Positions 39,690 through 50,700 of a stretch of 64,000 bases of DNA are shown here, piece by piece. The first letter of the stretch is position 1; each line of letters starts with the position of its first letter. Under the pieces are notes generated by a model, which saw only the letters and a program-made list of their open reading frames with translations, was not told where the DNA came from and searched no databases. This DNA comes from Strigops habroptila (Eukaryota > Chordata > Aves > Psittaciformes > Psittacidae): the NCBI RefSeq assembly GCF_004027225.2, contig NC_044278.2, positions 52,777,411-52,841,410 of the forward strand, written 5' to 3'. A program made the translations under genes and the position numbers.

Positions 39690-40480
39690 CTCTGGCAATG
39701 TCAGAATGGCATAAGAACAAAAAAGTTATCAAGTCCATCTCCCTCTACTGAAGCAGGCTGGACCATTCTTAATAGATGTTCACCTAGTCTCTCTTTCAAA
39801 GCTTCCATTAATAGAAATACACATATTTTTACACTAGGCAGCTTGTTCATATTACTAATTATCAATATGTTTTGAATATTATCTTTTTCCATTTGACTTG
39901 AACCTCTCACAGCTAATGTTGTCTTCCGGTGGACATGGAAGATAACTGAGTATCACTGTGTAACAGCCTGTATATACTGGAGGATATATCCTTTAACAAT
40001 CTTATTTTTCTATACTAAATTAACTCAGTGCTTTCAAATTGTCCTCAGAGATCATATTGTCAAAATCTTTTACCATTTTTAGCTCTACTCTGAACTCATT
40101 CTAACTTGCCTACACCTATCTTAGGGAGTAATTCCTAAAATTAGACACTTCATTTTAGCTGAGGCCTCACTAGATCTGGAAAAAGCAGAGTAATTACTAC
40201 CTGTGTCATGTATAGCCGCTAATACCCCCTAGATTGAAATTTGCATTTTTTTTTAACCACATCACACTGTTGAGTTATGTTTATTATGTTCTAGTATGCA
40301 ATATCTTCAAAATCCTTTTCTGTAATTCTTCTGCCTGAGGAACAATTTTCCATTTTTATTTGATTTGAGTTTTTTGTTTGTTTTTATTTCCAAGTGCCTT
40401 AATATGCATTTTTCTTTATTGGATTTCATCTTACTGATTTAATGTCATTCCTCTAATTATCATATTTGTTAAATTCTCAC
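39690..40480 (-). mobile_element. Ancient CR1/L3-like LINE fossil (ORF2 C-terminus and 3' region)
   Basis: Minus-strand relic of an old amniote CR1. Landmarks going left to right (3' to 5' in the element) are 'caagtccatctccctctact' (about 39731), 'ctctactctgaactcattct' (about 40083), 'agctgaggcctcactagatc' (about 40157), 'cacatcacactgttgagtta' (about 40258), and 'ctttattggatttcatctta' (about 40413). Reverse-complemented, these correspond to conserved CR1 ORF2 text, including the RPxLEYCVQF-type and SQQCDAV-type segments. The copy is full of indels and stops. Confidence 0.7.
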
Positions 40481-43400
40481 CTTTTTTTTTTTTTGTATTG
40501 AGGTACTTTGCTGTTGCAAAATTTAATTCTTTAAGTGAGTTATAGCTTTCTACCCTGATATTGTTCTTTCATTCTATCTTCCCAAGTAACCCTATCTAGC
40601 AGCATTTTGAATTTGCTGTCTCTTTTGTTGGAATATACCTCTGTCAGTCTTTATCCTCCTCCTCTTCCATCCCTGCATCCTCATGCCCCATACACCTCAT
40701 AACCACTTATGTCAACATATCTTCTGTCTTTGGATTTTCAAGTGGTATTATCTGGCTAGTTAGAATCACATCTAAAACTGCTAGCACTAACCATTTATTC
40801 AAATAAAAATATTGTGTCCATCTGACAAGTTGTTATTACGTGTGTGAAAAGCAAAATTACTCTTTCAAAGATCCAAATTTAATTAAAACCATCTATTACA
40901 ACCCTTCTATTTCAATGCATTACATAGCTACACAAAAATAGCCTCATCCACCTACTCCTTCTGTTTGGCAGTTTATAGTAAATCCTTACCATTAAATTAA
41001 CCTTATTCTTTTCCCCTTTCATCTTCACCCAAGTATCCAACCACACTGCCTCCTCCTGAACTTCAGAGCAGGTATGTGTACATTCTTGATCCACAGAGCA
41101 ACAGCTCCCTGTGTTTTTCCTTCAGCACGGGCAGGGTTTCACCCTATATTTAAACTAGACAAGAGCATTGTAACTATTTCACATAAATGTTGACTTATGT
41201 CCTGAAGCCTCAAAACTTGCCAGGGTACTTTTCAGAGAAAACAAAGGATGACCTATTGTAATGACCTGCATGTGTACCAGCCCAAGAACAATGCAGGTTA
41301 GAAGTGCAAGTAAGGAGAAGCTGGCTGAGAAGGGATTAAAATGGATGAACATAAAAAGGCAGTATTTTATTAACACAACAAAATATCGCACAACATAGCC
41401 AAGCTAATAAACAAGAAAAATCTGTAATAGCTCTATAATTATCATGTAAATTGAGATTAATAATAGTAGAAATACCCATCCCATGCTCTTCTAATCAACA
41501 AATAGTAGATTATAGGGTAATTAGTATGGAATTTATGTATGATTATTAGGCTCTAGATTACATGGTGACTAATTACAGTAGCAATCTGAAGGCATACTAA
41601 TGACCATGGAATCATCTGGCAAAAAGTACATAAATTAAAGGTGTAGCATGTCTTAGAATTGTATACATGATCAAACATGGACATAAATATAACAAAATTT
41701 TTTTCATTATTCATCTAAAATAATGAAAAACAGGGCATCTAAGCAATATTTCTGAGAAACCACAAGGTAGAGTATCAGCACAAGATTCAGTAGAAAATAT
41801 TCTTCATGATTTATTGAATGACCATGACCATAAAAATAGCTGTATCAGTTTCACTAATTTGGAAAGAGGACAATCCAGAGAAAAAAATGAAAGCCTAAGA
41901 AGTATGATGGACTATCATGGTATTTTTGTGACTGTCACTCCTAATTAACTCCAGTGAGCAATGTACAGGATAATCTCTGTCCTTTCAGATAAGAGCACAA
42001 ACTTAAGAACTTAAACCCAATGTGAATTCTTCCTGAAAATGTAAAACTAAAATTTATGAGATCTTCAAATTCAAACAAATATAAACCTGACTTCCTATGT
42101 CTACATAAGGACACCAAAGTATGATTTTCTGATTTGGTAGAGTATGCAGCAACTGTTTTGGGCTAAATTACCAGAGTGTGAGCATTAATGAAACTCAGAC
42201 CTTAATTTAGGAGCCAAAAGTGAACTTTCAGTCCTAAGTTTAGATATCCTTAAAAACAATTCTCAGAAGAGATTACCATAAAGCACTATTTTAGTACGAT
42301 TATTTTAAAACAATTTATTTCCTGGGAAAGCCAGAAGAGTGGCTAGTCTCTGGGCAATAAATGAGAATATTCACTGCCGTATCCTCTCCTTCACTTAATC
42401 AATGTCTGATTTCTATTGCAATCCAAAACTGTAACAATAATCTTTAAAATCGATAGAGAGTCTGTAACGAGCACGAAAAGAGAGCACGAGAGGTAATGGA
42501 ACAGAGCATACACTCAGCATAATGTAATTAGAAGACTGGAAAAGTTAAACTCTAGTAAAAAGAATAAAGTGTGGGAGAAAGAATATCTAATGAGAACTAA
42601 TATGGAAAGAGTGTGGACCATGCTCTTGTAGCTGCCTAAACCAGCTTGACTTTTAAGCTCTAGTTAAATGTTAAACAAGATCAATGGACTTGTTCTCAAG
42701 TGAACAATTTGACATAGCATGCTTCATTCTCATATTAATAAGGACCTGGGAATGTGCTAGAGAACATTAAAGTGTCCAGTGCTTCTTAGCCCTAAGGAAG
42801 ATGCTTCAGAAAGTCTTTCTTACACAAAGGCTAAATTCTGCTTATCAACTAGCAGTTCTCATAAACTGTGAAGAGCACTTATAGAATCAGGACACATATC
42901 ATTTGGTCTGTGAATCTTCCATTACTCCAGGCAGGAATTATTTCTGAAACTCTAGAACTGCCTGATTTCTTTTGAAAGTCAGCTTGGGAGGAGACCCTGC
43001 ATGTACAGTTCTTTCCAGTTCTTCCCCTGCAGTGCAGAAGACTGGCTTGATTGTTCCTCTGGCATCATCCGGCCTCCTTAAGCAGGTACAGAAATGTCAT
43101 GAGCTGAGGAATCACACAGAGAAGAATAAATGGTTATTGAGCAGCCCATTTTCTGGAGCTAGTGAAGCAGGGATCAAAAACAGGACTGTTCACAACCTGA
43201 AAAAAAAAATTACAAAGCCTGAAGCTATTTCTTTTCATTTTGTACTAATATTTTACACCTTCTTTGCAGGGCTTTCTCCAGGGCCTTTTGCCAGACAAAG
43301 TTTAGCAGTGAAGTGATTCTGGTGTCGCTGTGAAGAGCACAGTGAGGCCAGAGGTGGAAATGGATACCTTGGGCTGAGAGATGCACTTAAAGAAGCAGAC

Positions 43401-44253
43401 GTTATAAAATTGTATATAGCTTATATCATACTCTGTCAGCATGTTTCTCTTCTTCAGCTGAATTTTTATTTCCATATGGTCCTCACTGATGTTTTCTTAA
43501 AAATGTTCCCACTCTAAGGTCACAACTACAGGTCCCAATAGCATTAATATTCACCTGGTTCAACATAGAAGCAGCATTGCCACATTAGCCATCATTTCAC
43601 CTGAGTTAAAAAGCCCTGTCAGCAGGGTACTTGCATGACTTCACTGCTTCCAAATCCCAAGTGAGGATAACTACGGACTCTATTTTACCCTTCACTCCAC
43701 AGTGAAAACAAATGCTAACCTTTTCCTGATTTCCTATCCTTTTTAGAGAAATTCTGCTGCTGCATTTACCTTATGCTTATGTATCATAGCGATAATTAAC
43801 CAACACATTAATCCCCTCAAAGGGAAGTTTTTGATTAAAAAAAGGGTTCAGCTGATAAAATAAATATATATGAAATGGATAAGAAGGACAGAGAAGGATA
43901 ACGGCATAGGAAATCTGCTAAATATTTACACTCCTGCAGAATAAGTAAAAAATTGAATCATTACAGACACATAGGAAAGACGTAAACGGATAGAAATACC
44001 ACTACAGCAGGTAAAATAAAACTAAACAGCAGAAGGGAATACAGTTGTGAGTGAGAATGACTGAAATATGCCCAAAATTGTTACATGTTTTACAGAAATA
44101 AAAATGAGACAGAATGGAGGGTAAGTAGGTTAGTAGGCTACTAAACAACAAAAAATAGCAAGAGCTCCAAAACATACTGTTTGTATTCCAGAATGATGAA
44201 ATATGTGAAAGATAGGGAGAAATATGGAGAAATAGAAATGTTAAATACATCAT
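40481..44253. other. Non-coding AT-rich DNA
   Basis: No supportable gene. The T-rich tract at 40490-40503 adjoins the old CR1. The frame at 42972-43316 (114 codons) has no recognised domain, and no splice-consistent context was seen. Confidence 0.55.
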
Positions 44254-44434
44254 GAATGGGTTGCCCAAGGAAGTTGTGAATGCTCCATCCCTGGCAGTGT
44301 TCAAGGCCAGGCTGGACAGAGCCTTGGGCGACATGATTTAGTGCGATGTGTCCCTGCCCATGGCAGGGGGGTTGGAAGTAGATGATCTTAAGGTCTTTCC
44401 AACCCTAACTATTCTATGATTCTATGATTCTGTG
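44254..44434 (+). mobile_element. CR1 LINE 3'-end fragment
   Basis: Plus-strand last ~180 bp of CR1, nearly identical to 47425-47598. It reads 'atgggttgcccaaggaagtt', then 'gttcaaggccaggctggaca', 'catggcaggggggttgg' and a terminal ATTCTATG octamer repeated. The 110-codon minus frame (44002-44334) is partly its antisense shadow. Confidence 0.93.
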
Positions 44435-45968
44435 AAGAAGAACAAAACCCAACTCAGGTAAATTAAGATGTATTTTACAGCAGCAAAGGGTCTAGTCTTC
44501 AAACTAAGAGCCATGACAGATTTCACATATTTTATGCTCTAAGTGGTGACATGCAATTACAGAAGAAAAGAGATTGCTAAAGACAGGAAAAGTAGAGATG
44601 TGAAATAATGGAAAAAGGAATGAAAAAAATGTCAAAAATCAGAAAAGATAATAGCACCTTGATAATTACTGTTGAGAAATTCATATGGGGACCTATCCAA
44701 TATTTGTGGCAATGTGTTTCAAAGGAAGATAATAAATAACTATGAATGATAAAAAGAATTAAAGATTGGCAAGATCTTGGGATGAATTTGGCTCTGATGA
44801 CAAATTGTAGTAATAAGATTAGAACAAAACAAATAGACCTTAGGATGTCAGACTTCTTTTTCAACTGCCTGAAGATGGGTTTTTCTCAAATACTTGTGAA
44901 TATAAGGCCAAAATAAGAAAAAAAAAAGAAAACAAAAAAAGGCATGTCTGTTATAAAAGGTAAATAATGCGCTATAGGAATGCAAAAGAAATAGGAATAC
45001 AAATGAAATCACTTGGAATCAACTCGTGGAGCATATTGTCAAGGACTACAGTTTAAAATTCAGCAGTTCACAGAATATTAGAAATCACTAAAGACAGGTT
45101 TCACTGTCATGTCTTTACCGACTATTCTCATTAATTTTGATGAACCAGATTATTTTGGAGGTGCAACAGCCAATTTTGTAATTAAATATAGATAAGCAAC
45201 TCTCAGCTGGTTTTTGGTGGGGTTTTTTTTTTGTTTGTTTGTTTGGGGTTGTTTGTTTGTTTGGGCTTTGATTTTTTTTTTTTAAGAACATCAGTCTTAT
45301 AAAACAGCTTTAGATGCTATCTAGATTCAGCAGGAAACACAGGCATTGTGACACCACTATATTCTGAAGTGAGTCAATGGCAAGAAATAGGTTGAGAAAA
45401 ATATGTCTGTGAGGTCATCATCATCTTATGTGAGTTTCTACAGCTGTAGCACCATCGCACATGGCTCATATATCCTCTAGTCCTGACCGCCTCTTCTGTT
45501 TTTCTGGGAGAGATATTTTTACAGCAGTATGGCAACCCAAACCAAGGAATTGGCGAAGCTGAAAAAAAAATCTATTACTTCAGTTTTCAGCCTAATGACT
45601 TTGCCAGATCACTGGGAGGTTCTGGAAATGAGAAAAGTGGAAGGGGATAGAGGAAGAAGAAACAATCAGCTGAGGGCTGCTTATCTTGGCCTAAATCTCA
45701 TTTTGCCCCAAAGGCTGAGGTGATAAGGCACCTGAATTTCCATCATGATTTTGTATACTACTAATCTGCGCATCAAAGGTAAAGACTTAGCTTTGCCCAC
45801 ACCACATTTGCCCTTGTCTCCTCTTATCTCCACTCACTCATGGATGACTGCTAGTTCCTCACTCAGTGCACTGGGCTCTGCAACTCTGGATTCAGTACTA
45901 CGTTAGTGTAGTTAGCAGTGCTCATTCTTTTATTTTATGGCACAGAAAAATTCCAGTCCTTCAGGGAA
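44435..45968. other. Non-coding AT-rich DNA
   Basis: No supportable gene. A T/G-rich repeat (45209-45283) is listed separately. Confidence 0.6.
45209..45283 (+). repeat. T/G-rich (GTTT)n simple repeat
   Basis: GTTT and GGGTT units interspersed with long T runs. Confidence 0.85.
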
Positions 45969-46118
45969 AACTTCCACTAGACTACATTGCTTAAAGCCCC
46001 ATCCAACCTGGCCTTGAATACTTCCAGGGATAGGACAGCCACAGCTTCTCTGGGCAACCTGTTCCAGTGTCTCACCACCCTCACAGTAAAGAATTTCTTC
46101 CTGAGATCTAATCTAAAT
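45969..46118 (-). mobile_element. Host CR1, 3' portion (interrupted)
   Basis: Minus-strand CR1 beginning with 'cttccactagactacattgc', then 'cccatccaacctggccttga', 'cagccacagcttctctgggc' and 'ccctcacagtaaagaatttc'. It stops abruptly at TCTAAAT (46112-46118), where a second CR1 is inserted, and resumes at 47599/47606. Confidence 0.88.
46112..46118 (+). repeat. Left target-site duplication of the nested CR1 (TCTAAAT)
   Basis: TCTAAAT at the left junction recurs at 47599-47605. Joining the two host halves across one copy restores a continuous CR1. Confidence 0.7.
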
Positions 46119-47598
46119 ATTTGAAAAATCTGAATATTTGAAAAATCCTGGCAGTCAGGTGAAGTTCCCGATGACTGGAAGAAGGGTAATATAACCCCCA
46201 TTTTCAAGAAGGGGAAGGTGGAAGACCCAGGGAACTACAGACCAGTCAGTCTCACCTCTGTGCCTGGCAAAATCTTGGAGCAGATTCTCCCGGAAAGCAT
46301 GCAAAGGCACATGAAAAACAACAAGGTGGTTGGTGACAGCCAACATGGCTTCACTAAGGGGAAATCCTGCCTGACCAATTTGGTGGCCTTCTATGATGGA
46401 GCCACGGAATTGATGGACAGGGGCAGAGCAGTTGACGTCATCTACCTGGACTTGTGCAAAGCGTTCGACACTGTCCCGCATGACATCCTTGTCTCTAAAT
46501 TGGAGAGACATTAATTTGATAGATGGACCACTCGGTGGATAAAAAACTGGCTTGATGGCCGCATGCAAAGAGTTGTGGTCAACGGCTCAATGTCCAGTTG
46601 GAAAACAGTAACGAGTGGTGTCCCTCAGGGATCGCTGTTGGGACTGGTCCTGTTCAACATCTTTGTCGGTGACATGGACAGTGGGATTGAGTGCGCCCTC
46701 AGCAAGTTTGCCGATGACACCAAGCTGTGTGGTTCGGTTGATACGCTGGAGGGAAGGGATGCCATCCAGAGGGACCTTGACATGCTTGTGAGGTGGGCCA
46801 ATGCCAACCTTTTGAAGTTTAACCAAGCCAAGTGTAAGGTCCTACACCTGGGTCGGGGCAACCCCAGGCACTGCTACAGGTTGGGTGGAGAAGAGATTCA
46901 GAGCAGCCCTGTGGAGAAGGACGTGGAGGTGTTGGCTGACGAGAAGCTTAACATGAGCCGGCAGTGTGCACTTGCAGCCCAGAAAGCCAACCGTATCCTG
47001 GGCTGCATCAAAAGAAGCATGACCAGCAGGTCGAAGGAGGTGATCCTGCCCCTCTACTCTGCTCTCATGAGACCTCACTTGGAGTACTGTGTACAGTTCT
47101 GGTGTCCTCAACATAAAAGGGACATGGAGCTACTGGAGCAAGTCCAGAGGAGGGCCACGAGGATGATAAGGGGGCTGGAGCACCTCCTGTATGAAGACAG
47201 GCTGAGAAAGTTGGGGCCGTTCAGCCTGGAGAAGAGAAGGCTGCATGGAGACCTCATAGCAGCCTTCCAGTATCTGAAGGGGGTCTATAAGGATGCTGGG
47301 GAGGGACTCTTCCTTAGGGACTGTAGTGGTAGGACAAGGGGTAATGGCTTCAAACTTAAACAGGGGAAGTTTAGATTAGATATAAGGAAGAAGTTCTTTA
47401 TTGTGAGGGTGGTGAAGCACTGGAATGGGTTGCCCAAGGAAGTTGTGAATGATCCATCCCTGGCGGTGTTCAAGGCCAGGCTGGACAGAGCCTTGGGCGA
47501 CATGGTTTAGTGCAAGGTGTCCCTGCCCATGGCAGGCAGGTTGGAACTAGATGATCTTAAGGTCCTTTCCAACTCTAACTATTCTATGATTCTATGAT
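46119..47598 (+). mobile_element. Younger CR1 LINE nested inside another CR1
   Basis: A ~1.48-kb plus-strand CR1, 5'-truncated within the reverse-transcriptase ORF and complete at its 3' end, which closes with ATTCTATG octamers at 47581-47598. It interrupts a minus-strand CR1 and is flanked by TCTAAAT. The first 27 bp (46119-46145) are not CR1-like: they hold an imperfect repeat of ATATTTGAAAAATC, probably junction filler. Its ORF2 remnant is open except for one stop. It is clearly younger than the copies at 1160 and 39690. Confidence 0.93.
46146..47510 (+). pseudogene. CR1 ORF2 reverse transcriptase, 5'-truncated, one nonsense codon
   Basis: This is the C-terminal ~454 codons of the CR1 ORF2 protein, a non-LTR retrotransposon reverse transcriptase whose 5' endonuclease domain is missing. 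Motifs in order are [10 protein letters not shown] and NYRPVSLTS near the start, [10 protein letters not shown], the motif A region [14 protein letters not shown] (about 46442-46483), the motif B region [17 protein letters not shown] (about 46614-46664), and the catalytic FADD box in SKFADDTKL (about 46701-46727). Thumb/C-terminal text follows: [35 protein letters not shown] and [13 protein letters not shown]. The frame stays open from 46146 to the TAG at 47508-47510 except for a TAA at 46512-46514, and both halves lie in the same frame. A leucine in motif B (GSLLGL) stands where CR1 copies usually have proline. It is not functional because it lacks the N-terminus and carries a stop. Confidence 0.9.
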
Positions 47599-47605
47599 TC
47601 TAAAT
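47599..47605 (+). repeat. Right target-site duplication of the nested CR1 (TCTAAAT)
   Basis: Second copy of TCTAAAT, directly after the terminal ATTCTATGAT of the nested element. The first two bases may also be read as part of its tail. Confidence 0.65.
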
Positions 47606-47788
47606 CTCCCCGCTCTGTTTAAAGACACACCCCCTTGTCCTTTCCCCACATGCCCTTGTAAAAAGTCCCTCTCCAGATTTTTTGTAGGTGCCCTTTAGGT
47701 ACTGGAAGGCTTCTGTAAGGTCTCACAGGAGCATTTATTTTTCCAAGCTGAACAACCCCAACTCGCTCAGTCTGTCTTCGTAGGAGAG
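47606..47788 (-). mobile_element. Host CR1, 5' portion (interrupted)
   Basis: Continuation of the minus-strand CR1 from 46118: 'ctccccgctctgtttaaaga', then 'cttgtcctttcccc', 'gccctttaggtactggaagg' and 'caagctgaacaaccccaact', followed by 'cagtctgtcttcgtagg'. It is 5'-truncated near 47788. Confidence 0.87.
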
Positions 47789-50700
47789 AGAAAAACAGGA
47801 ACACTGAAATAGACTTAAATAAGTGATAGTCTACTTTATCTTAATGTTTACATGTTACAAAAGCAAAACCTAAATAATAAGCCAGTGAGTTAATAATTTG
47901 AGTTGGTTTTTGGAAGCAACATATAAAATTCTCATAAAAGCTTTGATATGAACACTTCCTTATTGTAATGATGTGAAACTTTCTAAGGACAAATAAATAC
48001 CACCAAAAATTGTTCTGTAGCATAGCAAGAGGTCTTGAAGGGCTCCAGAGGTCATATAGTTTTCCCCATCTTAAAACAATTCTCTGCTTAGGCCTTGACA
48101 GGCTACAATGCAAAGGAGTGGCCTTGAATGATTGTCATACCTTCAGCAGGAACACTTCTCAGAACAGAGGCAGACCTTCCTCTCATGCAATGAATAATCT
48201 TTTCAGGATATTTATATCATTGCAGGGGTTTTTTTTGACATGTCTAATGCACTATCACTTCTAATGACAACTTATCGTTATGTCTATAATACAGGGGAAC
48301 CCAGTTCTTTATACTATATTAACATGTGGGGACTAATAGAAAATACTTTAATTCTTTGGAAGGCCTTATCACAGAGATTTACATGTGTCAGTGATGAATC
48401 ATTTGCTACTATTAGCTAGCATAGCTTTTATTGCTGCACTGAACTGCAGGGTTCATTTGGCAAGAAATGATTTCATATTTTCAGCAGATGTATAAAAACA
48501 CAAAAATGTACATTCCTAATCTATTTCCTTTGCATCAGTAGTTCCACTTTCAATAATTTCACTGCTTTGTGAAACTAAAATTTAGTACATCTTTGGAAAA
48601 GAATAAATTGGGGTGCTAAAGAAACACTTGAAAGTGAACTTTTGAGTTTCCAGCAAACTTGTGTAATGGGCACACCTTTTCCTTCTCTTCAAATCACTAC
48701 CCAGTGTCAGAAACCATCAGTAGGGCACTTTATTTTTATGAAGTATTCCTTTGCTCTGTTCTTATTTCATGCTTTTGGATTAGCAGAAAACAATTTCACA
48801 CCCAGTGAAATTAGCATTACATGTAAGAAGAATAGTTTGAAGCTTCATTCTGCTGAATTGGACTGATCTGGTTCCTAGAGAGCCATGTCTATAATTTAAA
48901 TGGTTCAGTGAGATCAAAGGTAATTTTTCACTCTTTCACTCTACTCTCACCGCAACTGGAGAAAACATTTAAACTATAAGAGTTTCAACCCAGTAAAGCA
49001 CTTACTGTTAAGTATGTGCTTAGGTTTTTGTTAGTCAACAAAGCACTTAAATATTTCTTTAGTTCCTACTGACTTCAAATTATATATAAGCTTAAACTGA
49101 AACACACACGTTTGTTTTCATGAAACAAGGCCTAACTGAGAAATACATTTTAAATGGACTTATCCAAGAAAACCTTCAAGCTGACATCTTATTCCGTTAA
49201 AATCTATCAAAGATTTTATCCTGCTAAAAATCCCTGAGTACAGCTGAGGAAACCTTATCTAAGGATAAAACCTTTCTGTCAAAAAACTTTAAAGAAGTAT
49301 CAAAGTTGTCAAATTATGTTCAACAAATAACTACTGATTTTTAAGAAATAAAAATAACCCATGTTGTAATGAGATTAAGATATGCAATATTTGTAATATT
49401 GCCAAATAAATGTTAGTAGCGCTTTTCAAATGAGCTAGTGATAACCATTTCTCACTGAATCTCAGAAATAATATCACCAATTTTTTTCACATCTCTATCA
49501 AATGTGTGAATCATCTTTGTGCTGTCTTCTTTTTTTCCCCACGAAACATTATACATGAAATAATTTTGGTAGAACAGCAGACTATACTGTTGAAACTCTT
49601 GAATATTTATAGTGAACAGAATATCAATGGCCAGGTAAAAGTTATTCCATCCTACAAAACAGAGTAGAAGATTACTGTATAAACCTGAAGAAATGTTTGA
49701 TCTCTCCATCTTCCAATTTAGCCTCGTTACTCTCTTATCTGTAACACTATCATAATATGATTTTCACACATTAAGCTCTTGATGTGCCTAACTTCTGAAA
49801 ACCTGCTGCATGTCCCTTTCTTAAGATACTTGCTCATCCTATGTGACATCCTCTGGGGAGCCAGGGTGGCATAGTCAAGTATTATCACTAACAGAAAACT
49901 GAGGTGAGCATCTGTCCAGCCTAAAGAGAATATGTTCATTCAGAAACACCTCACAAGGTGTTCCTCTGGTCAGCTCTGCATTTTTCTTTGGGTTTTTTCT
50001 CCCCCCCCCCTCCCCCCCTTCCCCCCCCCCCTCTTTCTGTATTCCCCAAGTTCCATCTATTCAAATTCAGGTACTAAAAACAAACGGTTGGCAGCCTTCC
50101 TCCTTGGCCATGCTACCTGAAGTGCTGCCCTTATTCCCACTACCCTACCCATCCTGCATGTCACTCAGTTTTCAAACAGAAATACTCATTCTCTTTGGCC
50201 TATATGTCTGCTCTTTTTTATTATTTACATTTGTCATTTTTCACATACTATGCTTTTCTACAATGAATTTGGGTATCCTTTTTGATGAAGAAGATGTGAA
50301 AAAGATGAAACTATCTGGCACAGTTTTCTATTCATTTTTGAGTAGTAACCTCAGCTGTGCAAGTGTCATTGGGAGATATGAACCTTGTTCTAAGCAAGGA
50401 GACTGCTTGGCTGTCTGATGAAAGGGGATGTAAAAACAGAAGCAGATAAGAAACCCACAGTATATAAACAGCTTATAACATGAAAGCAGCACCACTGATA
50501 AAATGGTTAAGGCAGTGAAGTATCTGAAGAATAACAGTCACAAAAAAGGAGTAACTAAACAGAGATCAAAACCTTATCCCAATGCTACAGAACCTACAAA
50601 GTAGTTAAATGCAGCCCAAGTTAAAAATGAAGTTAACAAAGAAACAAAAAGTATTAAAATACATATAGGGGTTTTTTTTAGTAAAGTAGATTACATGTAT

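Noticed and set aside
44002..44334. 110-codon minus frame
   Set aside because: Its N-terminal part is the antisense of the CR1 tail and the rest is low-complexity.
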